A stretch of DNA of 64,000 bases from UBA11986 sp963734955 (GCA_963734955.1 CAVTJO010000006.1:186001-250000), one strand, 5' to 3'. Shown: positions 35,591-44,182, counted from the stretch's first letter. Numbers and translations are program-made. Notes: generated by a model not told the origin, from the letters alone.

Positions 35591-36001
35591 ATGTACGAAA
35601 AATCATTTGACCTCCGGATCATCACCCCAAACCGCGTTGTGTTTCAGGATGCAGCGACGAGTGTGAGTGCCCCCGGAACAATGGGTGGATTTCAGATTCT
35701 CTGTGATCACGCTCCATTCATATCCACGATTGAAGTCGGCGAGCTCAAGGTCAAGGACAAAAAAGGCCATGACCTGCTCTATGCTACGAGCGGAGGTTTT
35801 GTCGAGGTCAAGGCCAATGCTGTGGTGATACTTGCGGAAACCGCGGAACCCGCGGGAGAAATTGATGTGCCACGAGCAAGAGCTGCCAACGAGCGGGCAT
35901 CGACCCGTCTCCACTCGAAAGATCCGAATATTGATGTTGATCGTGCCCGTCTGGCGATGATGAAATCGCTGAACAGGCTGCGCGTTGCTTCCAAAGCGTG
36001 A
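35591..36001 (+). CDS. atpC: F1Fo ATP synthase subunit epsilon
   Basis: 136 residues. N-terminal beta-barrel domain with LRIITPNRVVFQDAATSVSA and GGFQILCDHAPFISTIEVG (the GxxxILxxHAP pattern), then a two-helix C-terminal domain with RARAANERASTRL. It couples the rotor to F1 and can inhibit ATP hydrolysis. Fifteen bases after atpD; followed by a strong terminator. Confidence 0.96.
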   Translation: MYEKSFDLRIITPNRVVFQDAATSVSAPGTMGGFQILCDHAPFISTIEVGELKVKDKKGHDLLYATSGGFVEVKANAVVILAETAEPAGEIDVPRARAANERASTRLHSKDPNIDVDRARLAMMKSLNRLRVASKA

Positions 36002-36009
36002 TTCTTCAG

Positions 36010-36050
36010 AGCCCTGCCCGACCCCCATGCGACAGGGCTTTCTGGTTTTT
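36010..36050 (+). terminator. intrinsic terminator after atpC
   Basis: 36010-36016 (AGCCCTG) pairs with 36033-36039 (CAGGGCT), followed by TTCTGGTTTTT. Confidence 0.8.
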
Positions 36051-36068
36051 CCACCGCCAGTCGTTGGA

Positions 36069-36097
36069 TTGACATTGCTACTGCAATCACCTATATT
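36069..36097 (+). promoter_or_regulatory. strong promoter for the 36121 operon
   Basis: TTGACA (36069-36074), a 17-base spacer, then TATATT (36092-36097). It is the best match in the window and lies between the atpC terminator and the next gene. The start near 36104 leaves a leader of about 17 bases. Confidence 0.7.
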
Positions 36098-36120
36098 CTG
36101 CAAAAAAGTGCGGCATTCGA

Positions 36121-36855
36121 ATGTCGGGGGCACAGAGCTACATTGTGAGGCTTCTCCGCAAGGTGGAGAGTTGGTTGGGTGAACACGGTCATCCGTCGGA
36201 GGCCTCCAAGGTGGGCAAAGTAATTCAGAAGATCGCTCAAGCAGACGAGATTCATGGTGCTCTATGCACTCTCTACCGGGTGGATCGCTTTGATCAGTTC
36301 TCCCTTAGTTTGATGTGGTTTTTGGATAAGGCTGAACGTGGGGATCTGGCTCTCGATAACGGTGTGATGGATCACCAGGCAGAAATCCTCGGCCTGTTGC
36401 TTGTTGATGCATATAGGAATGGGCACGTGGAAGGCCTCCCTGCTGCACCAAAGACTCTTCCGGACCAGGTCGAGAGTCTGTACGACTCGCTTCACAGGTT
36501 TGGCCGGGTCGTGGAGGAACTGAAGCGAAATTCATTCGAGGGCGGAACGTTCTCCGGTATTCCCGATAGCCAGTTGTACAAGATCCTGAACGAGCTTGTT
36601 TCGTTAAGGGAATGCGCATCCGCTGCTGCCAAGGATGATGTGGTACAGTTTGCCTCGGCATGTTCAGGGTTCGTTCAACACGTGCTCGATTTGGCCTTGC
36701 TGCACGACGTTCGGATAGTCAATCTCCTTGACAACGCAAATCTCACGTTACAAACCGTGTTCGAGGCGGCCGGCATCGAAGACAACGATTCTCTCCAATC
36801 GACAATTGATCTCCTCAAGCGTCCCGAGGACTTGTTAGACGAATGGGGTAAGTGA
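36121..36855 (+). CDS. helical protein of unknown function
   Basis: 244 residues; I do not recognise a family. Almost wholly alpha-helical by residue pattern, without signal peptide, membrane segment or enzymatic motif. Residues 1-60 (VRLLRKVESWLGEHGHPSEA) and 150-230 (LLDNANLTLQTVFEAAGIED) are amphipathic helices. Acidic overall. The ATG at 36121 sits close behind a strong promoter. The stop codon overlaps a GTG of the guanylyltransferase gene, so the two are likely expressed together, but a role in sugar-nucleotide metabolism would be guesswork. Confidence 0.75.
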   Translation: MSGAQSYIVRLLRKVESWLGEHGHPSEASKVGKVIQKIAQADEIHGALCTLYRVDRFDQFSLSLMWFLDKAERGDLALDNGVMDHQAEILGLLLVDAYRNGHVEGLPAAPKTLPDQVESLYDSLHRFGRVVEELKRNSFEGGTFSGIPDSQLYKILNELVSLRECASAAAKDDVVQFASACSGFVQHVLDLALLHDVRIVNLLDNANLTLQTVFEAAGIEDNDSLQSTIDLLKRPEDLLDEWGK

Positions 36856-36857
36856 AC

Positions 36858-37946
36858 ATGCCAAAGACATTTGCTGTAATTATGGCTGGTGGTGTTGGCA
36901 CGAGGTTCTGGCCCCGCAGCAGGGAGAAGTCCCCGAAGCAGTTGCTGGAGATTCTCGGCAAAGGGACGATGATCCAGAGTACCGTGAAGCGTCTTGACGG
37001 GTTCGTTCATCCTCGCGACATGTTGGTTGTGACGAACAAGATCCAGAAGACAATGGTGTTGAAGCAGCTTGAGAGTCTCCCCGAGGAAAACATTCTTGTC
37101 GAGCCCGTTGGTAGAAACACGGCTCCTTGCATCGGTCTTGCTGCGCTCCATGCCCTCCACATGGATCCTTCCGCAGTGATGATTGTGTTGCCATCAGACC
37201 ATGTTATTGAGAATGCTGAGGAGTTTCGAAGGGTACTCCGTCTTGCCACAGAAACGGCCTATGAGTCTGGCAGGCTGCTGACCATCGGAATCAAACCTAC
37301 AGGCCCGGAAACAGGCTACGGATACATCCAGATGTTCATGGAGAACGATGCCCATAATCCGTATCTGTCAAAAGGTGTCTACAGGGTCAAGACATTCGCC
37401 GAGAAGCCAAACGTCCAGACTGCCGAACGATTTCTCGCGAGCGGGGACTTTCTGTGGAACAGTGGAATGTTCATCTGGCGGGTCGATTCCATCCTCAAGG
37501 AAATCGAGCGTTGTCTTCCTGAGCTGTACGCCGAACTGAAAACCATTGAGCCTGCAATCGGAACGCCCACCTACCAAGCCGCCCTGGAGAAGGCCTACGG
37601 GCTTATCCGGGGTATTTCCATTGATTACGGTGTGATGGAGAAATCGGAGAGGGTGTACGTGATCCCCGGTGACTTTGGCTGGAGCGACATTGGATCATGG
37701 GACGAAGTGTTCAGGCTCTCTGGCAAGGATGAGCATGGAAATTCGATCACCGGCAAGGTTATTCAGAAGGATACAAGGTCTTCGTTCATTTACTCGCCTG
37801 ACAAAGTCGTCGCGACGATAGGCGTTGAAGATTTGATTATCGTAAACACACCCGATGCTCTCCTGATTTGCAAACGAGGGAAGTCCCAGGATGTGAAGGA
37901 GATTGCAGACTATCTCAAACGCAAACAGATGAACGAGTACTTGTAG
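36858..37946 (+). CDS. mannose-1-phosphate guanylyltransferase
   Basis: 362 residues from ATG 36858; GTG 36852 is the alternative but has the ribosome site too close. Nucleotidyltransferase signature VIMAGGVGTRFWPRSREKSP, VLPSDHVIENAEEF, FAEKPNVQTAERFL (catalytic-site EKP), GDFLWNSGMFIWR and VIPGDFGWSDIGSWDEV. It makes GDP-mannose from GTP and mannose-1-phosphate. No C-terminal phosphomannose isomerase domain is fused. GDP-mannose would feed the polysaccharide genes elsewhere in the window. Confidence 0.95.
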   Translation: MPKTFAVIMAGGVGTRFWPRSREKSPKQLLEILGKGTMIQSTVKRLDGFVHPRDMLVVTNKIQKTMVLKQLESLPEENILVEPVGRNTAPCIGLAALHALHMDPSAVMIVLPSDHVIENAEEFRRVLRLATETAYESGRLLTIGIKPTGPETGYGYIQMFMENDAHNPYLSKGVYRVKTFAEKPNVQTAERFLASGDFLWNSGMFIWRVDSILKEIERCLPELYAELKTIEPAIGTPTYQAALEKAYGLIRGISIDYGVMEKSERVYVIPGDFGWSDIGSWDEVFRLSGKDEHGNSITGKVIQKDTRSSFIYSPDKVVATIGVEDLIIVNTPDALLICKRGKSQDVKEIADYLKRKQMNEYL

Positions 37947-38387
37947 TTGGTTCCGTTGCGCGCGACCCGGAAATACCTCGTTGCTTTATTGAGTCTTGTC
38001 CTAATGGGTTGTGGCACGGCGGTCCCCCGTTTCACGGCGAAGGAGCGGAATCCCGGCAGGACACCTTCGGTTCTTGTTTCTGAATTGGAAGGCATCGCCT
38101 CTTACTACGCCGACGAATTTCACGGCCGGAAGACATCGAGCGGCGAAGAGTACGATATGCATGCGCTTACAGCTGCCCACCGGACACTTCCCTTCAACAC
38201 GAAAGTGCGCGTATTGAATCTGGAAAACATGAGGAGCGTAATTGTACGTATCAATGACAGGGGACCGTTCAAGGACGACCGCATCATTGACGTTTCCCTC
38301 GAGGCCGCCAGGCAACTTGGTCTTATTGCAAACGGCACCGCACCCGTGAAGATGGAGATACTGGAAATGGGGAAGAGTCCAGACTAA
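37947..38387 (+). CDS. rlpA: RlpA-like septal ring lipoprotein
   Basis: 146 residues from TTG 37947, directly after the previous stop. Lipoprotein signal with lipobox LVLMGC, then the double-psi beta-barrel: GIASYYADEFHGRKTSSGE (catalytic Glu/Asp region), ALTAAHRTLPFNTKVRV and VRINDRGPFKDDRIIDVSLEAA with the conserved Asp and His. RlpA cleaves naked glycan strands at septa in some bacteria. No SPOR domain, so this is the short form. Start could also be an in-frame TTG a little later. Confidence 0.9.
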   Translation: MVPLRATRKYLVALLSLVLMGCGTAVPRFTAKERNPGRTPSVLVSELEGIASYYADEFHGRKTSSGEEYDMHALTAAHRTLPFNTKVRVLNLENMRSVIVRINDRGPFKDDRIIDVSLEAARQLGLIANGTAPVKMEILEMGKSPD

Positions 38388-38394
38388 GGATTCT

Positions 38395-39081
38395 ATGGGA
38401 AGACAGCTCATAACGGAACAGTTGGTCAGAGAGGCTATAGATAAGGGCTTGAAGACCCTTGATGTTCCACAGGGGGCAATTGTTACACCTCTTGCCGCTG
38501 AACGAGCATCTGCGGCGGAGGTCAGGCTTGTTGAGCAAAAAGAGCATCCCCCCCGGGTACCCATTCCCACGCAGAAACAGCCTTCAATGCCGGAGGCAGT
38601 GGTGGCGCCGACGGGGGACAAAGTGGTAGTGTTTGGAAGTGATCATGGTGGTTTTCAGTTAAAAGAGCTGCTCAAGAAGCACGCCGAAGGTCTGGGATAC
38701 AAAATTCTCGATGTCGGCACCACCTCAGAAGATCAGTGTGATTACCCTGATTTCGCCTATGCGGTAGCAGCGGTCGTATCAAGGGGAGAGGCTTGGCGGG
38801 GAATTATGATCGACGGGGCGGGAATCGGGTCATGTGTTGTTGCGAACAAGGTGCCTGGAGTGCGGGCAGCGTGCTGCCACAACGAGTTCGTGGCAAGAAA
38901 TGCAAGAGAACATAATGACACGAACGTGCTTACGCTGGGAAGCAGAGTCGTAGGAAGCGAGGTCTGCAAGGAGATCATGCGCATATGGCTGGAAACGTGG
39001 TTTGCCGGTGGACGCCACAAATCCAGGGTAGATAAGATCCTTGATGTTGAAGCGAGGTTCATAAGGAAACCAACCCAATAA
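38395..39081 (+). CDS. rpiB: RpiB/LacAB family sugar-phosphate isomerase with N-terminal extension
   Basis: 228 residues; the RpiB core (about 145 residues) begins near residue 76 with VVVFGSDHGGFQLKELLKKH. Other marks: DVGTTSEDQCDYPDFA, GIMIDGAGIGSCVVANKVPG (with Asp where many have Cys/Thr of CGTGIG) and RAACCHNEFVARNAREHND. The core interconverts ribose 5-phosphate and ribulose 5-phosphate. The extra N-terminal part holds a helix (ITEQLVREAIDKGLKTLDV), the segment AIVTPLAAERASA, and a Pro-rich linker. Similar helix-plus-linker tags are used to bring enzymes into bacterial microcompartments, but no shell gene is in this window. Confidence 0.88.
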   Translation: MGRQLITEQLVREAIDKGLKTLDVPQGAIVTPLAAERASAAEVRLVEQKEHPPRVPIPTQKQPSMPEAVVAPTGDKVVVFGSDHGGFQLKELLKKHAEGLGYKILDVGTTSEDQCDYPDFAYAVAAVVSRGEAWRGIMIDGAGIGSCVVANKVPGVRAACCHNEFVARNAREHNDTNVLTLGSRVVGSEVCKEIMRIWLETWFAGGRHKSRVDKILDVEARFIRKPTQ

Positions 39082-39147
39082 GACTCAAAACGGGTAATAT
39101 GCCCGTGACTGCATTATGTGACCCTTCTCTCATCTGCAACAAACGTC

Positions 39148-39178
39148 TTGACATTTATAGCCGTTAGCTGTACCTTTG
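39148..39178 (+). promoter_or_regulatory. promoter for the lytic transglycosylase
   Basis: TTGACA (39148-39153), a 17-base spacer, then TACCTTTG (39171-39178), a full match to the Bacteroidetes TAnnTTTG element. The leader is about 160 bases long. Confidence 0.65.
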
Positions 39179-39345
39179 TACAAGTTCTTTTCAAGATCCC
39201 TTCATATCTTGAAAAATGAACAAGTTCGCTGCTTACCCCATCCTGATTAAAGTCAAGCTGTAAATTAAGCGTGGAAAATGACTGGAACTGTTTGCCAGTG
39301 ATGTTTCATGAGAGAAAGGGTTTGGTATTGGGATCGAATGACAAA

Positions 39346-40083
39346 ATGAGGATGTTTTTTGCCGGCGCAATTTCTAGTCTGTTTTTGATTGTCTCGGGCT
39401 GCAGCCCTGTCAGTGAGAGCTTGGTCAAGAAGGCGCAAGTACGCCCAAATGAGGTGAATTCTCGGATTTCCGACTCCCAAATTGGTCAGGAAGCTGCTCT
39501 TGGGCTCCCCGAACCGGACCGGCTGATCATCAAGAGCTATGGGGGAGTAGTGAAGAGATATTCCCGGGAATACGGCTTGGATTGGAGGCTTGTACTTGCT
39601 GTGATGAAGGTTGAATCGGGTTTCTCACGGGATGTTGAAAGTGACAAAGGTGCGGCCGGGCTCATGCAGATAATGCCGGTTACCAGCCATGAGGTGGCAA
39701 AGAGCCTTGACATAAAGGACATGGCACACCCCATGAACAACATTCGAGGCGGGGTATTCTATCTCCGGAGGCTGTACAACCTGTTTGACGGTGCCGAGGA
39801 ACCCGAGAGGATTCGTCTTGCTCTGGCTGCCTATAACGCGGGAGTCGGCAGGATATACGATGCCCAAGTGCTTGCGGCCTATCTGCACGACGACCCCAGA
39901 AAATGGGAGGCGGTCAAGGAGGCGTTGCCGCTTCTTTCAAAGCGGTATTATACACTTCACCGAAGCGTGTGGGATCAAGATCGCCCGAAAACGGCCGGCT
40001 GGTTCGGAAACTCGGGCGAAACCATCGCTTACGTGGAACGAGTAATGGACTGCTATGAGGATTACAGGAATCTTCTGAATTGA
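39346..40083 (+). CDS. SLT family lytic transglycosylase lipoprotein
   Basis: 245 residues from ATG 39346, which puts a lipoprotein signal at the N-terminus (lipobox LIVSGC); the frame is open back to 39271 but with no signal. The SLT domain runs from about residue 60: LDWRLVLAVMKVESGFSRDV (catalytic Glu), KGAAGLMQIMPVT, and ALAAYNAGVGRIYDA. It cuts peptidoglycan with formation of 1,6-anhydro-muramyl ends and is probably held at the outer membrane. A 13-base-pair terminator follows. Confidence 0.9.
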   Translation: MRMFFAGAISSLFLIVSGCSPVSESLVKKAQVRPNEVNSRISDSQIGQEAALGLPEPDRLIIKSYGGVVKRYSREYGLDWRLVLAVMKVESGFSRDVESDKGAAGLMQIMPVTSHEVAKSLDIKDMAHPMNNIRGGVFYLRRLYNLFDGAEEPERIRLALAAYNAGVGRIYDAQVLAAYLHDDPRKWEAVKEALPLLSKRYYTLHRSVWDQDRPKTAGWFGNSGETIAYVERVMDCYEDYRNLLN

Positions 40084-40106
40084 AGGATCAGGAAGTTGGT
40101 GAATCC

Positions 40107-40137
40107 AAAGCCCGATGAGGTGTTCTCATCGGGCTTT
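40107..40137. terminator. bidirectional intrinsic terminator
   Basis: 40107-40119 pairs perfectly with 40125-40137 over 13 base pairs with a 5-base loop. T runs on one side and A runs on the other let it end both the transglycosylase (+) and pdaD (-) transcripts. Confidence 0.85.
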
Positions 40138-40155
40138 CTGATTTGCGGGAGACAT

Positions 40156-40701
40156 TCAGGGGAGGAGGATGGCGGTTGCCACAACGGTCGTCCAAATCCC
40201 GTCCTTGTGTCCTTCGGCCGACTGCGTAACATTGTACGTCTTGACAATCTTTCCACTCATCTTGTATATCTTCTCCCGCTCATCCCATCCTGTGGTTGCA
40301 TCGAACTCCACCCCGAGAGTCGTCGCCAGCATGGTTGCCGCAAGATCTTCGGCGTACTCACCCGCCTTCTCGTCAGTTTCTCCAAAAGGATGGTGTTCTG
40401 AAAGGTAGCCATACTGGGATGTGTCCGCAGGAGTTGCGACTCCGATGGAGGCAGCTATGAGTCTGTTAGGTTCGTTCGTGGCATTCCTTGCCATTACTGC
40501 AAAGGTAATCTGACCAGGCTGGAGAAGCTTGAGGCCATCCTCCGGAGGTATGCGTTTACAGCCGGGCGGATAGATGCTCGATACGGTAACAAGGTTACAC
40601 TTCTCGATCTTTGCGTCACGCAAGGCAAGCTCGAACGACTGCAGGTAGTCCTTGTGGCGACCTACGCCCTTGGTGAAGAACATCTTTGTGGGAACGTACA
40701 A
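40156..40701 (-). CDS. pdaD: pyruvoyl-dependent arginine decarboxylase
   Basis: 181 residues. Processing site VTVSSIYPPGC: self-cleavage between two Ser residues (41/42) would turn the second into the pyruvoyl group. Other family marks: EDGLKLLQPGQITFAVMARN, IAASIGVATPADTSQYGY and GYLSEHHPFGETDEKAGEYA. It makes agmatine from arginine, the first step to polyamines. The start is 38 bases after tyrS on the same strand, so it is the last gene of smpB-tyrS-pdaD. Confidence 0.93.
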   Translation of the reverse strand: MYVPTKMFFTKGVGRHKDYLQSFELALRDAKIEKCNLVTVSSIYPPGCKRIPPEDGLKLLQPGQITFAVMARNATNEPNRLIAASIGVATPADTSQYGYLSEHHPFGETDEKAGEYAEDLAATMLATTLGVEFDATTGWDEREKIYKMSGKIVKTYNVTQSAEGHKDGIWTTVVATAILLP

Positions 40702-40739
40702 TTTCTCCTCTCCGGTGATTATGTTGATGAGTTGTTGCT

Positions 40740-41957
40740 TTAGGATTTTTTGACTCGCATGAATCGTCGTTTGCCAACTTTGATGACAATGCTTTCCGGA
40801 ATCCGTATCTCGGCATTGTAGTCGGAGATGCGTTCTCCGTCGATTGTGACGCCTCCCTGTTCAACCATCCTCCGTGCCTCACTGTTCGAGGAGGCGAGCT
40901 TCGTCTCGGTGAGTAGCTGGAGGATGCCAATCCCTCCATTTCCGATCGAGATAAGGTACTCCGGGACTTCATCCGGAAGATCCTTCTTGACGAACACTCG
41001 ATCGAACTCCTCCTCCGCAGCGTGGGCCGAGTGTTCATCATGGTACATCGCGACGAGCGTTCGCGCAAGTCTGCGCTTCACGTCTCGAGGGTTCAGCGAG
41101 CTGTCTTCAAGCTGCCTTTCTATTTCTATCAGTTCCTCACCTGAAACATTCGTTGTGAGAAGAAAGTAATCGTAGATCAATGTGTCGGGAATCGAGAGGG
41201 TTTTGCCGTAAATCTGCCTCGGCAATTCATTAATTCCGATATAATTATCGAGTGATTTACTCATCTTCTCTACACCGTCTGTCCCCGCCAGAATGGGCAT
41301 CGTGATTGCCACCTGTGGCTCAAGACCGTACTCGCGTTGGATATCCCGCCCGACTAGAAGGTTGAACTTCTGGTCCGTGCCGCCGAGCTCGACATCTGCC
41401 CGGATAGCGACCGAATCCATTGCCTGTGCCAGCGGGTAAAGCATCTCATGAATGCTGATGGGTTCACCGGCTTTGTAGCGCTTCTCAAAATCGTCCCGTT
41501 CAAGCATCCGCGCTACCGTATACTTGCTTCCGAGCATGATCACATCAGCAAAGCTCATCTTTCCGAGCCACTCCGAATTGTACAGCATCTGGATCTTCTT
41601 CGTTGAGAGGATCTTTGTGGCCTGTTCGAAATACGTCTGACCATTTCTGCGTGTTTCGTCGATGGTGAGCGGTGGCCGCGTTTTGCTCCGACCGGAGGGG
41701 TCTCCGATCATCCCAGTAAAATCCCCGACAATCAGGGTTGCCTGATGTCCCAGATCCTGAAACTGCCGGAGCTTGCGCAAGACAACCGAATGCCCCAGGT
41801 GGAGATCCGGTCTGCTCGGGTCACATCCTAGCTTTGTATTGAGCGGCTTCTGAGTCTTGATGGACTTCTCAATCTTCCTGGCGAGGTCTTCTTCCGGGAT
41901 GATCTCCGAAACTCCTCGCTTGATCACATCCATCTGCTCGTTGAGGGGAGGGAACAA
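40740..41957 (-). CDS. tyrS: tyrosyl-tRNA synthetase
   Basis: 405 residues. Class I synthetase: DLHLGHSVVLRKLRQ (HLGH as HIGH), GGTDQKFNLLVGRDIQ, EKMSKSLDN (KMSKS), and a C-terminal S4 RNA-binding domain (EARRMVEQGGVTIDGERISD). It charges tRNA-Tyr. No T-box or other leader is visible; the gene starts only 6 bases after smpB. Confidence 0.97.
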   Translation of the reverse strand: MFPPLNEQMDVIKRGVSEIIPEEDLARKIEKSIKTQKPLNTKLGCDPSRPDLHLGHSVVLRKLRQFQDLGHQATLIVGDFTGMIGDPSGRSKTRPPLTIDETRRNGQTYFEQATKILSTKKIQMLYNSEWLGKMSFADVIMLGSKYTVARMLERDDFEKRYKAGEPISIHEMLYPLAQAMDSVAIRADVELGGTDQKFNLLVGRDIQREYGLEPQVAITMPILAGTDGVEKMSKSLDNYIGINELPRQIYGKTLSIPDTLIYDYFLLTTNVSGEELIEIERQLEDSSLNPRDVKRRLARTLVAMYHDEHSAHAAEEEFDRVFVKKDLPDEVPEYLISIGNGGIGILQLLTETKLASSNSEARRMVEQGGVTIDGERISDYNAEIRIPESIVIKVGKRRFMRVKKS

Positions 41958-41963
41958 GATAGT

Positions 41964-42428
41964 CTAACGCCTTAGTCGTTGTCTGATGCTGCGCTCGGCA
42001 TCGCGCTTTGCAATGTCCTCGCGTTTGTCGTATTCCTTCTTGCCACGGGCAATTCCCACGAGGACCTTGGCAATGTTATTAGTGAAGTACAAACGGAGCG
42101 GAATAACGGCCACCCCTTTCGAAGCGACCTTTCCAGCGAGCTTGAGAATCTCCTTCTTGTGCAGAAGTAGCTTTCGACTTCTCAGGGGGTCGACATTTGC
42201 GTAACTCCCCCGATCATACGGCGAAATGTGCATTCCAATGAGCCACAATTCTCCGTTCTTCAGTAGTGCGTAACTATCGGAAAGATTGGCGTTACCTTGT
42301 CTGAGAGATTTGACTTCCGTTCCTGTGAGGACAATTCCTGCTTCGAAGGTGTCGAGTATTTGGTAGTTGTGTCGAGCCTTGCGGTTGGTTGCAACAACTT
42401 TTTCTGCACCGACCTCCTGGTCTGGCAT
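41964..42428 (-). CDS. smpB: SsrA-binding protein
   Basis: 154 residues from the ATG at 42428; the frame extends further to 42512 but conservation starts at TNRKARHNYQILDTFEAGIV. Other motifs: LTGTEVKSLRQGNANLSDSY, HISPYDRGSYANVDPLRSRK and the basic tail KKEYDKREDIAKRDAERSIR. It brings tmRNA to stalled ribosomes. The tmRNA gene itself is not in this stretch. Promoter at 42457-42485. Confidence 0.97.
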   Translation of the reverse strand: MPDQEVGAEKVVATNRKARHNYQILDTFEAGIVLTGTEVKSLRQGNANLSDSYALLKNGELWLIGMHISPYDRGSYANVDPLRSRKLLLHKKEILKLAGKVASKGVAVIPLRLYFTNNIAKVLVGIARGKKEYDKREDIAKRDAERSIRQRLRR

Positions 42429-42456
42429 CTCTGCATCATTGAAAAAATTCGTGGTA

Positions 42457-42485
42457 AGTATACCTATTTTGATCTGCAAAATCAA
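42457..42485 (-). promoter_or_regulatory. promoter for smpB-tyrS-pdaD
   Basis: Minus strand TTGATT (42485-42480), a 17-base spacer, TATACT (42462-42457). The leader would be about 22 bases, which supports the chosen smpB start. Confidence 0.65.
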
Positions 42486-42672
42486 TTTGTTTCTTATCCG
42501 AGGACAAGACATGCACGCGCGTTTGCTCTTGCCTCATCGTGGTCAAAAGTCACCCGGCACGCTCTGAAGGACGTTTGGTGCACCGCGTAGACGCGACATC
42601 CGCCGGCTGAACGGAGAAACAATGCTGCAAACCAATCAATCCATTATGCCTTGGAGTACGAATGCCGGTTGG

Positions 42673-42701
42673 TTGACTTTCTGGGCACGTTTGAGTATAT
42701 T
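42673..42701 (+). promoter_or_regulatory. promoter for the lpd-lipB-E1-E2-lipA operon
   Basis: TTGACT (42673-42678), a 17-base spacer, TATATT (42696-42701). A start near 42708 gives a leader of about 69 bases that contains a terminator hairpin. Confidence 0.65.
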
Positions 42702-42731
42702 TTTGACGTTTTGGCTCCGCAAAAACTACTC

Positions 42732-42756
42732 AAGGGAATTTGACTTCCCTTTTTTG
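42732..42756 (+). terminator. leader terminator (possible attenuator) in front of lpd
   Basis: 42732-42738 (AAGGGAA) pairs with 42745-42751 (TTCCCTT) around TTTGAC, followed by an unbroken T run to 42755. It lies after the promoter and only 21 bases before the lpd start codon. No other plus-strand gene ends here. Confidence 0.7.
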
Positions 42757-42776
42757 TTGTTCCGGGAAAGGACTCC

Positions 42777-44174
42777 ATGACTGAGAAGTCGTTTGATATA
42801 GCAGTTCTAGGCGGGGGACCTGGTGGGTATACCGCAGCAATCAGAGCCGCACAACTGGGGATGCGGGTGGCAATCGTTGAACGAGATCGCCTTGGAGGAG
42901 TCTGCTTGAACTGGGGGTGCATCCCAACGAAGGCGCTTCTGAAGAATGCCGAAATTCTCCAAACGTTCAGGAAGGCCGGGGAATGGGGCATTTCGTACGA
43001 GAACCTAAAGGTCGACTTCAGCAAAATAATCAAACGGAGCCGTGCTGTTTCGGAACGGATTGTCAAGGGCGTTGAGTTCCTGATGAAGAAGAACAAGATC
43101 GAAGTCTTCCCGGGATACGGGACTTTGCTCGGGAACGGGGGAATTGAAGTCAGGACGGGTGAGAAGCCTGCCGAGAAGCTGACTTCAAAGCACATCATCC
43201 TGGCCACTGGTGCCCGTCCGAGAACAATTCCCGGAGTTGCCATTGACCGAAGGAGGGTTATTTCGAGTACCGAAGCGATGAATCTCCCGGAACGACCGGA
43301 GTCGATGATCATTATTGGAGCAGGGGCGATCGGGATTGAATTCGCCTATTTTTATAACTCGCTGGGCACAAAGGTCACTGTGGTTGAAATGATGCCGCGA
43401 ATTCTCCCCATCGAGGATGAAGAGTTGACAAAGATGATGGAGTCGAGTCTCGGGAAGCAAGGTATCGAGATTCTCACCCAAGCCAAGGTGGAGAGCGTGA
43501 AACCTGGCGCGAGCGAAGTTGTCGTCACGGTTTCAGGTGCGGAGGGGAAGAAGGAGTTGAAGGGAAGCGTCGCGTTGATGGCTATAGGTGTGCGCGGAAA
43601 CATCGAGAACATCGGACTTGAGAAACTTGGAGTTAACGTCGAAGGAGGACACATCAAGGTGGATGCAGATTACCGGACGAATGTTCCCGGTGTCTATGCG
43701 ATTGGTGACGTCATCGGCCCTCCCTGGCTGGCACATGTTGCCTCAGCCGAAGGCATCCACTGTGTGGAGGCCATCGCTGGAAAGAACCCTCCACCGATAG
43801 ACTACTCAACGATTCCGGGCTGCACGTACTGTCAGCCGCAAATCGCCAGTGTCGGCATGACCGAGGAGAAGGCAAAGGCAGAGGGCTACGAACTGAAGGT
43901 TGGCAGATTTCCTTTTCGCCCGCTTGGCAAGGCTGTCGCGTTGGGGGAGACCGAAGGGATGGTGAAACTGATATTCGACGCAAAGTATGGAGAACTTCTT
44001 GGTGCTCATATCATGGGTTCCGAGGCGACGGAGATGATTCATGAGCTTGTTGTGGCGAAGAAGCTCGAATCAACGGGGACGGATATCTTCCGAACCATTC
44101 ACGCCCATCCTACCTTGAGTGAGGCGGTGATGGAGGCGGCCGCGGCTGCGTACGGTGAGGCAATCAATATCTAG
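42777..44174 (+). CDS. lpd: dihydrolipoamide dehydrogenase (E3)
   Basis: 465 residues; GGGAAAGG upstream of the ATG. FAD motif AVLGGGPGGYTAAIRAAQLG, redox disulfide GGVCLNWGCIPTKALL, NAD motif IIIGAGAIGIEFAYFYNSLG, second FAD motif VYAIGDVIGPPWLAHVAS, and the C-terminal dimer motif IHAHPTLSEAV with the catalytic His-Glu pair. It reoxidises the lipoyl groups of E2. It is the first gene of the dehydrogenase operon. Confidence 0.97.
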   Translation: MTEKSFDIAVLGGGPGGYTAAIRAAQLGMRVAIVERDRLGGVCLNWGCIPTKALLKNAEILQTFRKAGEWGISYENLKVDFSKIIKRSRAVSERIVKGVEFLMKKNKIEVFPGYGTLLGNGGIEVRTGEKPAEKLTSKHIILATGARPRTIPGVAIDRRRVISSTEAMNLPERPESMIIIGAGAIGIEFAYFYNSLGTKVTVVEMMPRILPIEDEELTKMMESSLGKQGIEILTQAKVESVKPGASEVVVTVSGAEGKKELKGSVALMAIGVRGNIENIGLEKLGVNVEGGHIKVDADYRTNVPGVYAIGDVIGPPWLAHVASAEGIHCVEAIAGKNPPPIDYSTIPGCTYCQPQIASVGMTEEKAKAEGYELKVGRFPFRPLGKAVALGETEGMVKLIFDAKYGELLGAHIMGSEATEMIHELVVAKKLESTGTDIFRTIHAHPTLSEAVMEAAAAAYGEAINI

Positions 44175-44182
44175 GTACTGCG

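Noticed and set aside
39082..39110. Small ACGGG/CCCGT hairpin after rpiB as terminator
   Set aside because: Five base pairs and no T run.
42429..42776. tmRNA gene next to smpB
   Set aside because: No Ala-tRNA-like ends and no tag reading frame ending in the usual Ala-Ala were found.
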